A DNA stretch of 64,000 bases from Microbacterium sp. SORGH_AS_0428. Its GTDB lineage: Bacteria > Actinomycetota > Actinomycetes > Actinomycetales > Microbacteriaceae. The stretch covers positions 1,302,001 through 1,366,000 of the forward strand of contig NZ_JAVIZT010000001.1 in NCBI RefSeq assembly GCF_031453615.1. Direction: 5' to 3'. Made by a program: the position numbers and the translations under genes. The notes below the pieces were generated by a model that had not been told where the DNA came from, did not search any database, and saw only the letters and a list, made by a program, of their open reading frames with translations. Shown piece after piece: positions 43,305 to 51,447 of this stretch. The stretch's first letter is position 1, and the number at the start of each line of letters is the position of its first letter.

Positions 43305-44675
43305 ATGAGCGACGCGCGCCCAGACTCCCCCGACGACTCGCAGGCGGGCTCCAGCCCGTTCGACGAGCTGATGCGCCCATCCTCGGGTGACGAAGGCAGT
43401 ACGTTCTCGGTCGGATTCCGGGGCTACGACCGCCACGAGGTCGATGCGGCCATCTCCGAGCTGACGAATCGCCTGCAGCGCACCACGGCGGAGCTCGGCA
43501 CGGCCGAGGCCCGCCAGCGAGAGACCCTCGACCGGCTGCGCGAGGAGCAGCAGACGGAGATCGAGCGACTGGTCGCCGAGACCGAGGAGTCGGTGAGCCG
43601 GGCGCGCGAAGAGCAGCGCGAGCAGACGGCACGTCTGGAGGCCGATCTGCAGACGGCGACGGCGCAGATATCCGAGGCCGAAGCGCGCATCGCCGCCCTG
43701 ACCGCACAGCTCGTCGAACGACCCGAGGGCGAAGAAGGGCCGGAGAGCTCGGTGTCGGATTCCACCGACCCGTCGACGCGCGACCAGTTCGAGGCCGTTC
43801 TGCGCGTCGCCGAGGAGCAGGCCGGCCTCATCGTGCAGAACGCCGCCGCACAGGCGGAGCGACTGCTCGAGGCCGCGCGGGAGGAAGTCGCGACCCAACG
43901 CGCCCAGGCGCAGGCGGACATCTCCCGCATCCAGGCGCAGGCGCAGCACGATGCCGACCAGGTGCGCCTGCGGATCGACACCGAGTACACCGCGCACGAG
44001 GCGACCGTCCAGCGCGAAGCGGCGCATGCCGCCGAGAAGCTCGCACAGGCCGAGCGAGAGGCCGAGACCATCCGCTCGGAGGCGGAGAAGGGTGCCGCCG
44101 CGCTGCGGGCCATGGTGACGCGCGAGACCGCGCAGTTGCGCAGCGACACCGAGCGCGACGTCCGCGAGATGAACGCACGACTGCTGGAGTTCGAGGAGAC
44201 TCTGACGCGTCGTCAGGACGACGCGCAACAGGAGTTCCTGGTGCTGCACAACCAGGCCGTCGCGCACGCCGAGCGCATCACCTCTGACGCGAACGACCAG
44301 GTCGCCGCATCCCTCGAGCACGCGCAGCGCATCTCGGCGAAGGCGGACGACTACGAGAAGCTCATGCGGGCTCAGGCCGCGCAGATCGAAGCGGACGCGC
44401 ACGTGCGGGCGCAGGAGAACCTCGACCGCGCGCGCACCAAGGCGCACAAGATCGTGTCCACCGTCATCGATCACTCGACCGCCGTCCTGCGCGATGCCGA
44501 GGACCGGACCCGCGCGCTGCGCTGGCAGCAGCAACAGCTCACGAGCTTCATGTCGGAGGTTCGGGAGCTCATCCGCCCTGAGGGGGTGCTCGGTGCGACG
44601 GCCGGCGCAGGCGGGTCGACCCCCGAAGAGGGACGCGGTGACGACTCTCAGGAGGATGACGGCCAACACGGTTGA
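43305..44675 (+). CDS. DivIVA-like coiled-coil protein
   Basis: A 456-residue cytoplasmic protein. A DivIVA-type N-terminal box, FSVGFRGYDRHEVDAAI (~38-54), binds curved membranes in known members. Residues ~55-430 are almost continuous coiled coil rich in Glu, Arg, Ala and Gln, interrupted by an acidic spacer near residue 150. The tail is Gly/Asp-rich. The length and long coil resemble cytoskeletal FilP/Scy-type or extra DivIVA paralogues involved in polar growth and cell shape. GGAAGG precedes the ATG. A small-RNA candidate follows 55 nt after the stop. Confidence 0.85.
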   Translation: MSDARPDSPDDSQAGSSPFDELMRPSSGDEGSTFSVGFRGYDRHEVDAAISELTNRLQRTTAELGTAEARQRETLDRLREEQQTEIERLVAETEESVSRAREEQREQTARLEADLQTATAQISEAEARIAALTAQLVERPEGEEGPESSVSDSTDPSTRDQFEAVLRVAEEQAGLIVQNAAAQAERLLEAAREEVATQRAQAQADISRIQAQAQHDADQVRLRIDTEYTAHEATVQREAAHAAEKLAQAEREAETIRSEAEKGAAALRAMVTRETAQLRSDTERDVREMNARLLEFEETLTRRQDDAQQEFLVLHNQAVAHAERITSDANDQVAASLEHAQRISAKADDYEKLMRAQAAQIEADAHVRAQENLDRARTKAHKIVSTVIDHSTAVLRDAEDRTRALRWQQQQLTSFMSEVRELIRPEGVLGATAGAGGSTPEEGRGDDSQEDDGQHG

Positions 44676-44730
44676 GCGGAAATGCTCATATCGATGAATC
44701 GCCTGTGTTCCATGTGATTGAATTCACCTG

Positions 44731-44827
44731 AGTGGTCGCTCCCCGCGAAGGCCCGGCCACTCGCACCCGAGCTGGGGCCATGGCCAGATGCTCATACCCC
44801 CTCCCCGGCACCGCCGAGGAGGGGGTT
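44731..44827 (+). ncRNA. Candidate small RNA, family member 1
   Basis: Stem GAGTGG (44731-44736) / CCACTC (44758-44763) closes a 21-nt loop containing GCTCCCCGCGAAGGCCCG. It is followed by GCACCC and, after a spacer, a terminator-like hairpin ACCCCCTCC / GGAGGGGGT (44797-44805, 44819-44827). The loop matches loci 46398 and 42115 while the stem differs. The terminator also faces the 3' end of the convergent gene at 44841. Confidence 0.65.
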
Positions 44828-44840
44828 CTGCGTCTGGCGA

Positions 44841-45053
44841 TCAACGCGTGAGCATCGCGGCCGCGACGAGGGCGATGACGCCGCCGGCGAGCAGGGCGAC
44901 ACCGATGTAGAGCGACCAATGCGGACGCTGCGAGAGCTTGCGGTGCAAGCGGCGACGGCGGCGGGCGCGTGCCTTCGCCTCGCGGTCGCGCACGGCCGTC
45001 TCACGGGGTCCGGCGCTCGAGCGATATTCTGAGCGCGAGTACGGTGCCTGCAT
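44841..45053 (-). CDS. Small basic membrane protein
   Basis: A 70-residue protein. The first 45 residues are highly basic (RDREAKARARRRRRLHRKL), followed by one membrane helix (~48-68, SLYIGVALLAGGVIALVAAA). No family is recognised. GGAGG lies 4 nt before the ATG at 45053. It is convergent with small-RNA candidate 1 and divergent from the sensor kinase gene. Confidence 0.7.
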   Translation of the reverse strand: MQAPYSRSEYRSSAGPRETAVRDREAKARARRRRRLHRKLSQRPHWSLYIGVALLAGGVIALVAAAMLTR

Positions 45054-45256
45054 GCGTCCTCCCAAGGACTGAACGGATGGAGCTGGACGACCGTCGAGAT
45101 GCCGGAGCATCAGAGTCGGGAGCCCCCTCATCCGCCGGCCTTTCCCGAAGATACCCACGCATGTTTTCCCGCAGGTTGCGGCTGAGTACTTTTCCGTCGC
45201 TCGATCACGGCACTCTCCCGGCGGCGGGCAGAATGCGACAAAGGAGAGAGGCCGCG

Positions 45257-46339
45257 ATGGGCGCATCGGCAGGTGGGGGCTTCTCCGTCGACGACGGACT
45301 GCTCGACCACCTCGACACCGGGATCGCGATCTTCGACCCCGAGGGTCGTCTGCGCGCCGCCAACGCCCCCGCGTACCGATACGCGCGGCTGCAGGGGGTG
45401 GACCTGGACGATCTCGACCTGGCGCGCTCCCTGCGCGAGAGCCCGCCCGGATTCGACATCGACGACGCCCCCTTGCGAGTGGACCAATCCGTCATCCTCG
45501 CCGCGACCGAAGGCCGCGAGGCGCAGCGCACCGTGTGGGCCGGCCCCGTCGACCGCCGGCGAGCGCTGCGCAAGTCGTCCCATCGGATCATGTCGGCTTC
45601 GACGGGGCTCGAGGGAACGGCGCTCATCACACGGGATGTGTCACGACGCGCTCACCACGACCGGCTCCCGTACGACTTCCTGGCCTCGACCTCCCACGAA
45701 CTGCGAAACCCGCTGACCCCGATCGTGGGACACCTGGAACTGCTCACCGACGACATCGAGCGTGGCGTCCCCAGCGCAGCACTGCGGCTCGAGATCCTGC
45801 GTCGCAACGTCGACCGGATCGTCCACCGCCTCGACGAGCTCCTGCTGCTCGAGCACCTCACTCCGCGGCTCGTCCTCGCCGAGTGCGATGCCGCTCGCAT
45901 CGTCGAGGAGGCGGTCGCCGCACGCGCCTCGGATGCGTCCGAATACGGCATCCACATCCTCGTCGACGTCACCCCGGCTCAGGTCAGCGCGGATGCGGGG
46001 CGCCTGCAGATGGCCATCGAGGCGCTCATCGGCAACGCCGTCCGGTTCGGCCCGCGCGGCTCCACGGTCACGGTGGCGCTGAGCTCTGACCCCTCCGCGG
46101 GACGGATCGACATCACGGTCATCGACGAGGGACCCGGCTTCCGGCCGTCCGAACTCGCCAGGGTCTTCGAACCCTTCCACCGCGGTCGCGACGCGCGGGC
46201 CAACGCGGTGCCCGGCCTCGGTCTCGGTCTCGCCGTCTCACGCGCGATCGCGCACGCTCACGGCGGCGCCATCGACATCGTCAGCGAGCCGGGATCGGGG
46301 GCGGTCGTCACGCTCTCCCTGCCCGTCGACCATCGGTGA
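45257..46339 (+). CDS. Soluble sensor histidine kinase with PAS domain
   Basis: A 360-residue protein without membrane helices. A PAS-like domain (~10-120; TGIAIFDPEGRLRAANAPAY) is followed by the HisKA box with phospho-His (FLASTSHELRNPLTPIVGHL, ~142-161). The HATPase domain (~245-355) has ALIGNAVRFGPRG, DEGPGFRPSELARVFEPF and GLGLGLAVSRAIA. The signal must be cytoplasmic. No response regulator is adjacent. AAGGAG lies 10 nt before ATG 45257; an ATG eight codons upstream is possible. The gene lies between two small-RNA candidates. Confidence 0.88.
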   Translation: MGASAGGGFSVDDGLLDHLDTGIAIFDPEGRLRAANAPAYRYARLQGVDLDDLDLARSLRESPPGFDIDDAPLRVDQSVILAATEGREAQRTVWAGPVDRRRALRKSSHRIMSASTGLEGTALITRDVSRRAHHDRLPYDFLASTSHELRNPLTPIVGHLELLTDDIERGVPSAALRLEILRRNVDRIVHRLDELLLLEHLTPRLVLAECDAARIVEEAVAARASDASEYGIHILVDVTPAQVSADAGRLQMAIEALIGNAVRFGPRGSTVTVALSSDPSAGRIDITVIDEGPGFRPSELARVFEPFHRGRDARANAVPGLGLGLAVSRAIAHAHGGAIDIVSEPGSGAVVTLSLPVDHR

Positions 46340-46397
46340 GGGCATTCTCACGGCCCTGCTCTTCCGCCCCGACGACCCTGCGTGGTTTACTCCTTCC

Positions 46398-46470
46398 GAG
46401 CGCCCGCTCCCCGCGAAGGCCCGAGCGCTCGCACTCCGTAACGGCCCCTCGCCACCGCCGGCGAGGGGCC
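46398..46470 (+). ncRNA. Candidate small RNA, family member 2
   Basis: Stem GAGCGC (46398-46403) / GCGCTC (46425-46430) closes a 21-nt loop with GCTCCCCGCGAAGGCCCG, identical to the loop of candidate 1. GCACTCC and then a perfect 10-bp terminator hairpin GGCCCCTCGC / GCGAGGGGCC (46443-46470) follow, with GTTCCTCT after it. TTTACT at ~46386 could be the -10. This compact layout is the clearest of the three. Confidence 0.7.
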
Positions 46471-46572
46471 GTTCCTCTGCCAGGGCGACGGCGGATGCGT
46501 CCGCAATTCATACGTTTCACATAATCGAAACACAGACCGCACCCCTGAGGCGGCTCGTTCCCCTAGCGTGAG

Positions 46573-46598
46573 CGGAGTGAATCGCCCGGTTCACTCCG
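46573..46598 (+). other. Short perfect hairpin downstream of a promoter-like motif
   Basis: 9-bp arms CGGAGTGAA / TTCACTCCG (46573-46581, 46590-46598), 8-nt loop, just downstream of CCTAGCGT. It may be an operator or the start of a short transcript; function unknown. Confidence 0.4.
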
Positions 46599-46673
46599 TC
46601 CCCCGGAGCACGACGATGTCTTGGCGCCTGCTTGCACCCTCGCACCGACCGAGGTACGCACTAGGGTGGGGCC

Positions 46674-47372
46674 GTGCCGAACCCGACCGACGGATCGCGC
46701 GGCAGGCTTCTCGATGCCGCCGAGGCGCTGCTCCGGGAAGACCCCGACCGGTCGCTGTCGGTGCGCGCGGTGTGTTCCCGCGCCGGCGTGCAACTGCCCA
46801 CGTTGTACCACTTCTTCGAGAGCAAGCAGGGGCTGATCGACGCGCTCGTCGAGCGCGGTTTCGAGCGCTTCGCGCGTCTGCTCGACGAGATCCCCTCCCC
46901 GTCGGCGACAGGGTCGCCGGCCGCGATCTGGGATGCCCATCTCGCCTTCGCCGTCGAGCATCCGGCACTCTTCGCCTTGATGACCGGACACGTCCGTCCC
47001 GGCTCACCGCGCGGCGGAGACGACATCGCGAGCGCGGCCGTCCTGCGCCTCCTGCGCGAGGACGCTGCAGCGGGCGGGCTCGCCGTCTCGGCGGACGAGG
47101 CCGCGTGGCGGCTCAGGACAGCGGCGACGGGAGCCGCCCTCGCCGCCATCGCGGACCCTGCCTCCTGCGCGCATTACGCGGGTGCGGCGCGCGACGCGCT
47201 GGTCTCGGCCATGACGCGCTCCGCAGACCGGTCGTCCCCGCCCGCAGCGATCGGCGCGCACGCCGGCGCGCTGCAGGCGGCCCTGGCGGGCACCGGCGCG
47301 CAGGTGCTGGAGCCCGCCGAGCGCGCGCTGCTCGAGCTGTGGCTGGCGCGGTTGTCTCTGCCGCCCAGGTGA
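46674..47372 (+). CDS. TetR-family transcriptional regulator
   Basis: A 232-residue protein. The N-terminal HTH (~10-55) reads RGRLLDAAEALLREDPDRSL, SVRAVCSRAGVQLPTLYHFF and ESKQGLIDALVERGFE. The C-terminal ligand domain (~75-225) is all-helical. The effector is unknown. The start is GTG with TAGGGT 6 nt upstream (leaderless). The next gene, a SnoaL-like protein, follows 19 nt after the stop and probably shares the transcript. Confidence 0.92.
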   Translation: MPNPTDGSRGRLLDAAEALLREDPDRSLSVRAVCSRAGVQLPTLYHFFESKQGLIDALVERGFERFARLLDEIPSPSATGSPAAIWDAHLAFAVEHPALFALMTGHVRPGSPRGGDDIASAAVLRLLREDAAAGGLAVSADEAAWRLRTAATGAALAAIADPASCAHYAGAARDALVSAMTRSADRSSPPAAIGAHAGALQAALAGTGAQVLEPAERALLELWLARLSLPPR

Positions 47373-47391
47373 CACCACTCGGCGGCGGCCG

Positions 47392-47721
47392 ATGAGCCCC
47401 GCGGCTGCGGGCTGGTTCGCCGCCCTGTCCGCAGGCGACATCACGACGCTGTCGACGCTGCTCGCTCCGGAGGCGGAACTGATCGGCCCGGACGGTCGGC
47501 GCGTACGCGGCAGCGCTCCCGTCATCCGCTGGCTCATGGATGCGGCCTCGCCCGCCGACGCCCGGCTGCACGTCGGCACCGTCACACACGCGCACGGCAT
47601 CGCCGCAGCCACCCTCTGCGTGGAGATCCTGCTGTCCGGCGGGCAGCATCGGACCGAGCGCGGGGTCATGGCGGTGACGGTAGGAAGACGAGGGGTCCGT
47701 CGCGTCGTGATCGACGACTGA
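47392..47721 (+). CDS. SnoaL-like (NTF2-fold) protein
   Basis: A 109-residue protein with the compact alpha+beta order of SnoaL/NTF2 folds: GWFAALSAGDITTLSTLLAP, EAELIGPDGRRVRGSAPVIR, then strands including GIAAATLCVEILLSGG. Such proteins bind or convert small molecules, or mark sigma-factor extensions; the specific role is unknown. In an operon with the TetR regulator, it may act on the regulator's ligand. Confidence 0.75.
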   Translation: MSPAAAGWFAALSAGDITTLSTLLAPEAELIGPDGRRVRGSAPVIRWLMDAASPADARLHVGTVTHAHGIAAATLCVEILLSGGQHRTERGVMAVTVGRRGVRRVVIDD

Positions 47722-47876
47722 GTTCTCTACAACAGTGATACATAACTGCATGTAACGGTTAAGTTTTGTTTCCATCCGGTTTCCCCGCCCGCATCGCGCG
47801 GATGCGATCCCTAGCCTCGGACGCGGACCGCCCGGATAGCGGTTCGACCCGACACCCTTCCTCGCATCGAAGAACC

Positions 47877-50800
47877 GTGAGAACACGTCTGTCCTCGCGC
47901 GCTCGATGGCTCGCCCTCACCGCGACCATCGTCACGCCCGTCATCGCCCTCACCTGCGCGCCATCCGCTGCGCTCGCCTCCCCGTCCGACGCCCCCCTCG
48001 CCTCTGGCGAGGACTGGGCGATCACCCGGGCGCCGGGCGGATACCTCGTCACGGTCGATCTCGACGAGCCGCTGCCCATCGTCAGCGATGCGCCGACCCT
48101 CGTCGCCGACGGGGAGACACTCGGATTCGCCACCGAATCCGCCGACGGGCTCTCACTCAGCCTGTTCACGACGGATGCGAGCGTGACCCGCGCCGCCGAC
48201 ATCGACAAGGGCTGGGCATCCGCCGACACCGACAAGGCGGCCGAACAACCCGCCCCCGAACGCGTCGACGAGCCGACGAACGACGAGCTCGTCGAGCAGA
48301 TGAGCCGGATGGCGCCGCTCGCCGCGACCGCCGACCCCGCCGATGCCGGTGCATACGCCGTCACCGAGGCCGAGTACGACTTCGGAGACCGCGCCGTCCC
48401 CCTTGCAGGGATCTCCGGCATCCGCGGCGAGATGACCGGGAAGATGTATCTCACCGACGCACCCGGCGAGCGCCCGACGGTCATCCTGCTGCACGGCCGC
48501 CACACCTCCTGCTCGACAGGTACCGCGAATCCGCTGCGGTGGCCCTGCGGCCCCAACCAGGTCAACGTGCGCAGCTACCAGGGCTATGAGGGCACGGGAC
48601 GCGCGCTCGCATCCCACGGCTACAACGTGCTCTCCATCGCCGCGAACGCCGTGAACTCCAACGACAACCAGCTGGCGCTGGACTACGGCGCCCAGGCGCG
48701 CGGCCAGCTCATCCTCGACACTCTCGGCATGCTCGAGAAGGCGAACTCCGGAGCCGCCGTCTCCTTCGAGGACGTCTCGTGGCCCGCGGACGACGCGACC
48801 GTGACCCGCACCTCGCGCACGCTCGACGAGGCGCTCGTCTACGCGACCACCCGTCGCGACGCTCCTGCTGCGCCGGGCGGCGTGAACGCCGCATCGCTCG
48901 TGGGCCGCTTCGACCTCGACACGGTCGGGATCATGGGCCACTCCCGCGGTGGCGAGGGTGCGACCTCTGCGGTCACCCTCAACCAGGGTCTCGCCGATCC
49001 GTACGGCATCGTCTCGGTCCTGCCACTGGCACCCGTCGACTTCGGCCGCATGACGGTCCCTGACGTGCCCATGGCCGTCTTCCTCCCCTACTGCGACGGT
49101 GACGTCAGCAACCAGCAGGGCCAGCACATGATCGACGACTCGCGCGGCGCCTTCGGCGACGACGTGTTGCGCTCCGCCGTGTGGGTCATGGGCGCGAACC
49201 ACAACTTCTTCAACACCGTGTGGACGCCGGGCATGTACCCCTACGCGACAGGCGACGACTGGAGCACGAGCGACCGCACCTCCTCCTGCCGCACGGCGGA
49301 TCCGTCACGTCTCACCTCCGCACAGCAGTACCAGGTCGGCGTCTCGTACATGACCGGGTTCTTCCGTCTGACGATGGGCGGCGAGACCCAGTTCCAGTCG
49401 CTGTTCGACGGCTCCGCGACTCCGTCGACGACCGCCACCTCCTACGCCGACGTGCGCATCATGGCGTCGCAGCCGAGCTCGGCGACGACGATGCTGACCG
49501 ACTTCACACGCAGCAGCACCCTGGTGCGTACGGCGGGCAATGCCTCGGCGCAGGTCTGCGCGAACGCGGAGACGGCATCCTCGATCGCTCCGTCCGTGCC
49601 GTACTGCACCCCGCGCACGGTCGGCACCGCCCGCGTGCCCCACTGGACCCCGGTGCGCTTCGGACTCAACGTGCCCGCCTACCCCGTCACCCGCGTGACG
49701 TGGACCGGTTCGACCACGAACCCGGCAGCGGTCAGCAACGGGCAGCTGCTGATCACGGTGCCCGAGGGATCGCGCAACGTGTCCTCGCGGACGCAGCTCA
49801 CGCTCAAGGCGGCACCGGATCTGTCGGTCACCAGCGGCACCGACTTCACGATCACGGTCGCCGACGGATCGGGTCACACCTTCACCCGCACCGCGTCGGA
49901 GATCAACCCGTTCGCCGTGAACCGCCTGCCCGGCGGCACGCACACCTCGTTGAACAAGATCGTGCTGCAGCAGCTGACGATCCCGACGGCGGAGATGACC
50001 GACATCGATCTGACCGACGTGCGCGAGGTGCGCATCGGCGCCGGCGTGGGCGCCGACGCCACGGGCGCCGGAGGCCTCTACCTCTCCGACCTCGCCTTCG
50101 ACACGCCCACATCCGCCCCCGCGAAGGTCGCGACCCGCACCACGGTCAACGTGGCCGGCACGGTCGTGGAGGAGGGCACGGCCGCCGACACGAGGGAGAT
50201 CGCCGTCTACCTGAACCGTCCCGAGTCGTCGCCGGTCACCGCGTGGGTGAGCTTCGTGCCCACCTCCGGCCCCGTCTCCGCGGCCGTCCAGGGCGTGCGC
50301 TTCGCTCCGGGCGAGACGTGCACGGTCGTCGAGGTGCCGATTGCCGGCAACGTGCAGCCTTCGACGACCCCGTCGACCGCGATCACGGTCAGCGCGACGA
50401 ACACGACGGGCGCGGTCATGGGCGCGAGCGCGTTCAACACGCTCATCGTCCGCGAGGACGACGGCGTGACCGGTTCCCTGCCGGCCCTGCCGGAGGCGGG
50501 CGTGCAGGGCGACGCGTGCGCCGAGTTCGAGGCGTCCCGCACCGCGGGCTCGCTCACCACGTCGGGGACCGAGCTGGCCCCGGGCGCGGAGCTGACGCTC
50601 ACCGCGGCCGGCTACCGCGCCGGCGAATCGGTGCGCTTCACGTTCGCCGGCGAGGACGCGGCCACGGCGACGGCCGCCGCCGACGGAACCGCGTCGGCGA
50701 CGTTCACGATCGCGGAGGACCAGGCCCTGGGCTCCCAGACGGCGAGCGCGCTCGGTGCGGGCTCGGCGCGCCTGCAGGAGGCGACGGTCGACGTCCTCGC

Positions 50801-51386
50801 TCCCACGACGACGTCACTCTCGCTCGCCGAGGGAGCCTCGCTCGTCGAGGGCGCGGAGCTGACCTTCCTCGCGAAGATCGAGGGTGTCGAGACCAGCGGG
50901 ACCGTGACCTTCACCGACGGTGGCGCGGCGAGCGGGGGCGCGGGATCCACCGCTCCGACCGCTGCCGCGGGTGCCCTGCTGGGCAGCGTCGACGTGGTGG
51001 ACGGCGTCGCGCGGCTGACGCTGCCGGACGGCCTGTCGGCAGGCTCGCACGCGGTCGTCGCCGTGTTCGGCCGCACCGCGACCGCCGCGGAGTCCCGTTC
51101 CGAGGCGCTCACGTTCACGATCGCCGCGGCGCCCGTGACCGAGGAGCCCGGCACCGGCGGCGAGACCCCGACGCCCGGCACCGGCGGCGAGCCGTCCACG
51201 CCCGGCACCGGCGGCGAGCAGCCCATCGCGGGAGCACCGGGCGCGGCTCCCGCGGACCGCGGTGACCTCGCCCTCACCGGTGGGGAGATCGCGAGCTGGG
51301 CGCTCCTGGCCGGCGGCGGACTGCTGCTGTTCGGGGCCGCTCTGGTGATCGCCCGCAGACGAGCGGGAGCGCGCGCGGACTCCTGA
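47877..51386 (+). CDS. Large surface-anchored alpha/beta hydrolase
   Basis: A 1169-residue exported protein. The signal peptide (~1-34) ends ..PSAALA. An alpha/beta-hydrolase domain (~200-560) has VILLHGRHTSC (oxyanion strand), VGIMGHSRGGEGA (Ser nucleophile) and MGANHNFFNTVW (His). Several beta-sandwich modules (~600-1080) follow: one resembles a carbohydrate/adhesin domain with a Calx-beta-like GTVVEEGTAADTREIAVYL segment, and another is Ig-like. A Gly/Thr/Glu/Pro repeat linker (PGTGGE units) precedes a variant sortase signal, LALTG, hydrophobic helix and ARRRAGARADS. The start is GTG 47877, directly before the signal peptide; upstream ATGs add a non-signal stretch. Substrate unknown, possibly polyester or plant ester. 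Confidence 0.85.
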   Translation: MRTRLSSRARWLALTATIVTPVIALTCAPSAALASPSDAPLASGEDWAITRAPGGYLVTVDLDEPLPIVSDAPTLVADGETLGFATESADGLSLSLFTTDASVTRAADIDKGWASADTDKAAEQPAPERVDEPTNDELVEQMSRMAPLAATADPADAGAYAVTEAEYDFGDRAVPLAGISGIRGEMTGKMYLTDAPGERPTVILLHGRHTSCSTGTANPLRWPCGPNQVNVRSYQGYEGTGRALASHGYNVLSIAANAVNSNDNQLALDYGAQARGQLILDTLGMLEKANSGAAVSFEDVSWPADDATVTRTSRTLDEALVYATTRRDAPAAPGGVNAASLVGRFDLDTVGIMGHSRGGEGATSAVTLNQGLADPYGIVSVLPLAPVDFGRMTVPDVPMAVFLPYCDGDVSNQQGQHMIDDSRGAFGDDVLRSAVWVMGANHNFFNTVWTPGMYPYATGDDWSTSDRTSSCRTADPSRLTSAQQYQVGVSYMTGFFRLTMGGETQFQSLFDGSATPSTTATSYADVRIMASQPSSATTMLTDFTRSSTLVRTAGNASAQVCANAETASSIAPSVPYCTPRTVGTARVPHWTPVRFGLNVPAYPVTRVTWTGSTTNPAAVSNGQLLITVPEGSRNVSSRTQLTLKAAPDLSVTSGTDFTITVADGSGHTFTRTASEINPFAVNRLPGGTHTSLNKIVLQQLTIPTAEMTDIDLTDVREVRIGAGVGADATGAGGLYLSDLAFDTPTSAPAKVATRTTVNVAGTVVEEGTAADTREIAVYLNRPESSPVTAWVSFVPTSGPVSAAVQGVRFAPGETCTVVEVPIAGNVQPSTTPSTAITVSATNTTGAVMGASAFNTLIVREDDGVTGSLPALPEAGVQGDACAEFEASRTAGSLTTSGTELAPGAELTLTAAGYRAGESVRFTFAGEDAATATAAADGTASATFTIAEDQALGSQTASALGAGSARLQEATVDVLAPTTTSLSLAEGASLVEGAELTFLAKIEGVETSGTVTFTDGGAASGGAGSTAPTAAAGALLGSVDVVDGVARLTLPDGLSAGSHAVVAVFGRTATAAESRSEALTFTIAAAPVTEEPGTGGETPTPGTGGEPSTPGTGGEQPIAGAPGAAPADRGDLALTGGEIASWALLAGGGLLLFGAALVIARRRAGARADS

Positions 51387-51391
51387 CGTCA

Positions 51392-51432
51392 GCGAAGAGG
51401 GGCGTCGCCGATCAGGCGGCGCCCCTCTTCGC
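51392..51432. terminator. Bidirectional terminator between convergent genes
   Basis: Perfect 13-bp arms GCGAAGAGGGGCG / CGCCCCTCTTCGC (51392-51404, 51420-51432), with extra pairing CGCC/GGCG inside. It lies between the hydrolase stop (51386) and the convergent gene end (51448). Confidence 0.85.
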
Positions 51433-51447
51433 GCTCTGCCGGCGGAT

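Larger units (their letters stand above)
46340..46673. other. 334-nt intergenic region with small-RNA candidate and a second hairpin
   Basis: No protein gene is supported. It contains small-RNA candidate 2 (46398-46470), an AT-richer stretch around 46505-46530, a promoter-like CCTAGCGT near 46562, the hairpin at 46573-46598, and the leaderless -10 (TAGGGT, 46662-46667) of the TetR gene. Confidence 0.5.

Noticed and set aside
46398..46470. tRNA or 6S RNA at the small-RNA loci
   Set aside because: No cloverleaf, T-loop or CCA end, and far too short for 6S RNA. A relation to the 6C family could not be confirmed because its loops have six or more consecutive C, here only four.
46568..47395. Plus-strand open frame of ~275 codons overlapping the TetR gene
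   Set aside because: Arg-rich frame-shifted shadow; the TetR frame has canonical HTH motifs and a -10 at leaderless distance.
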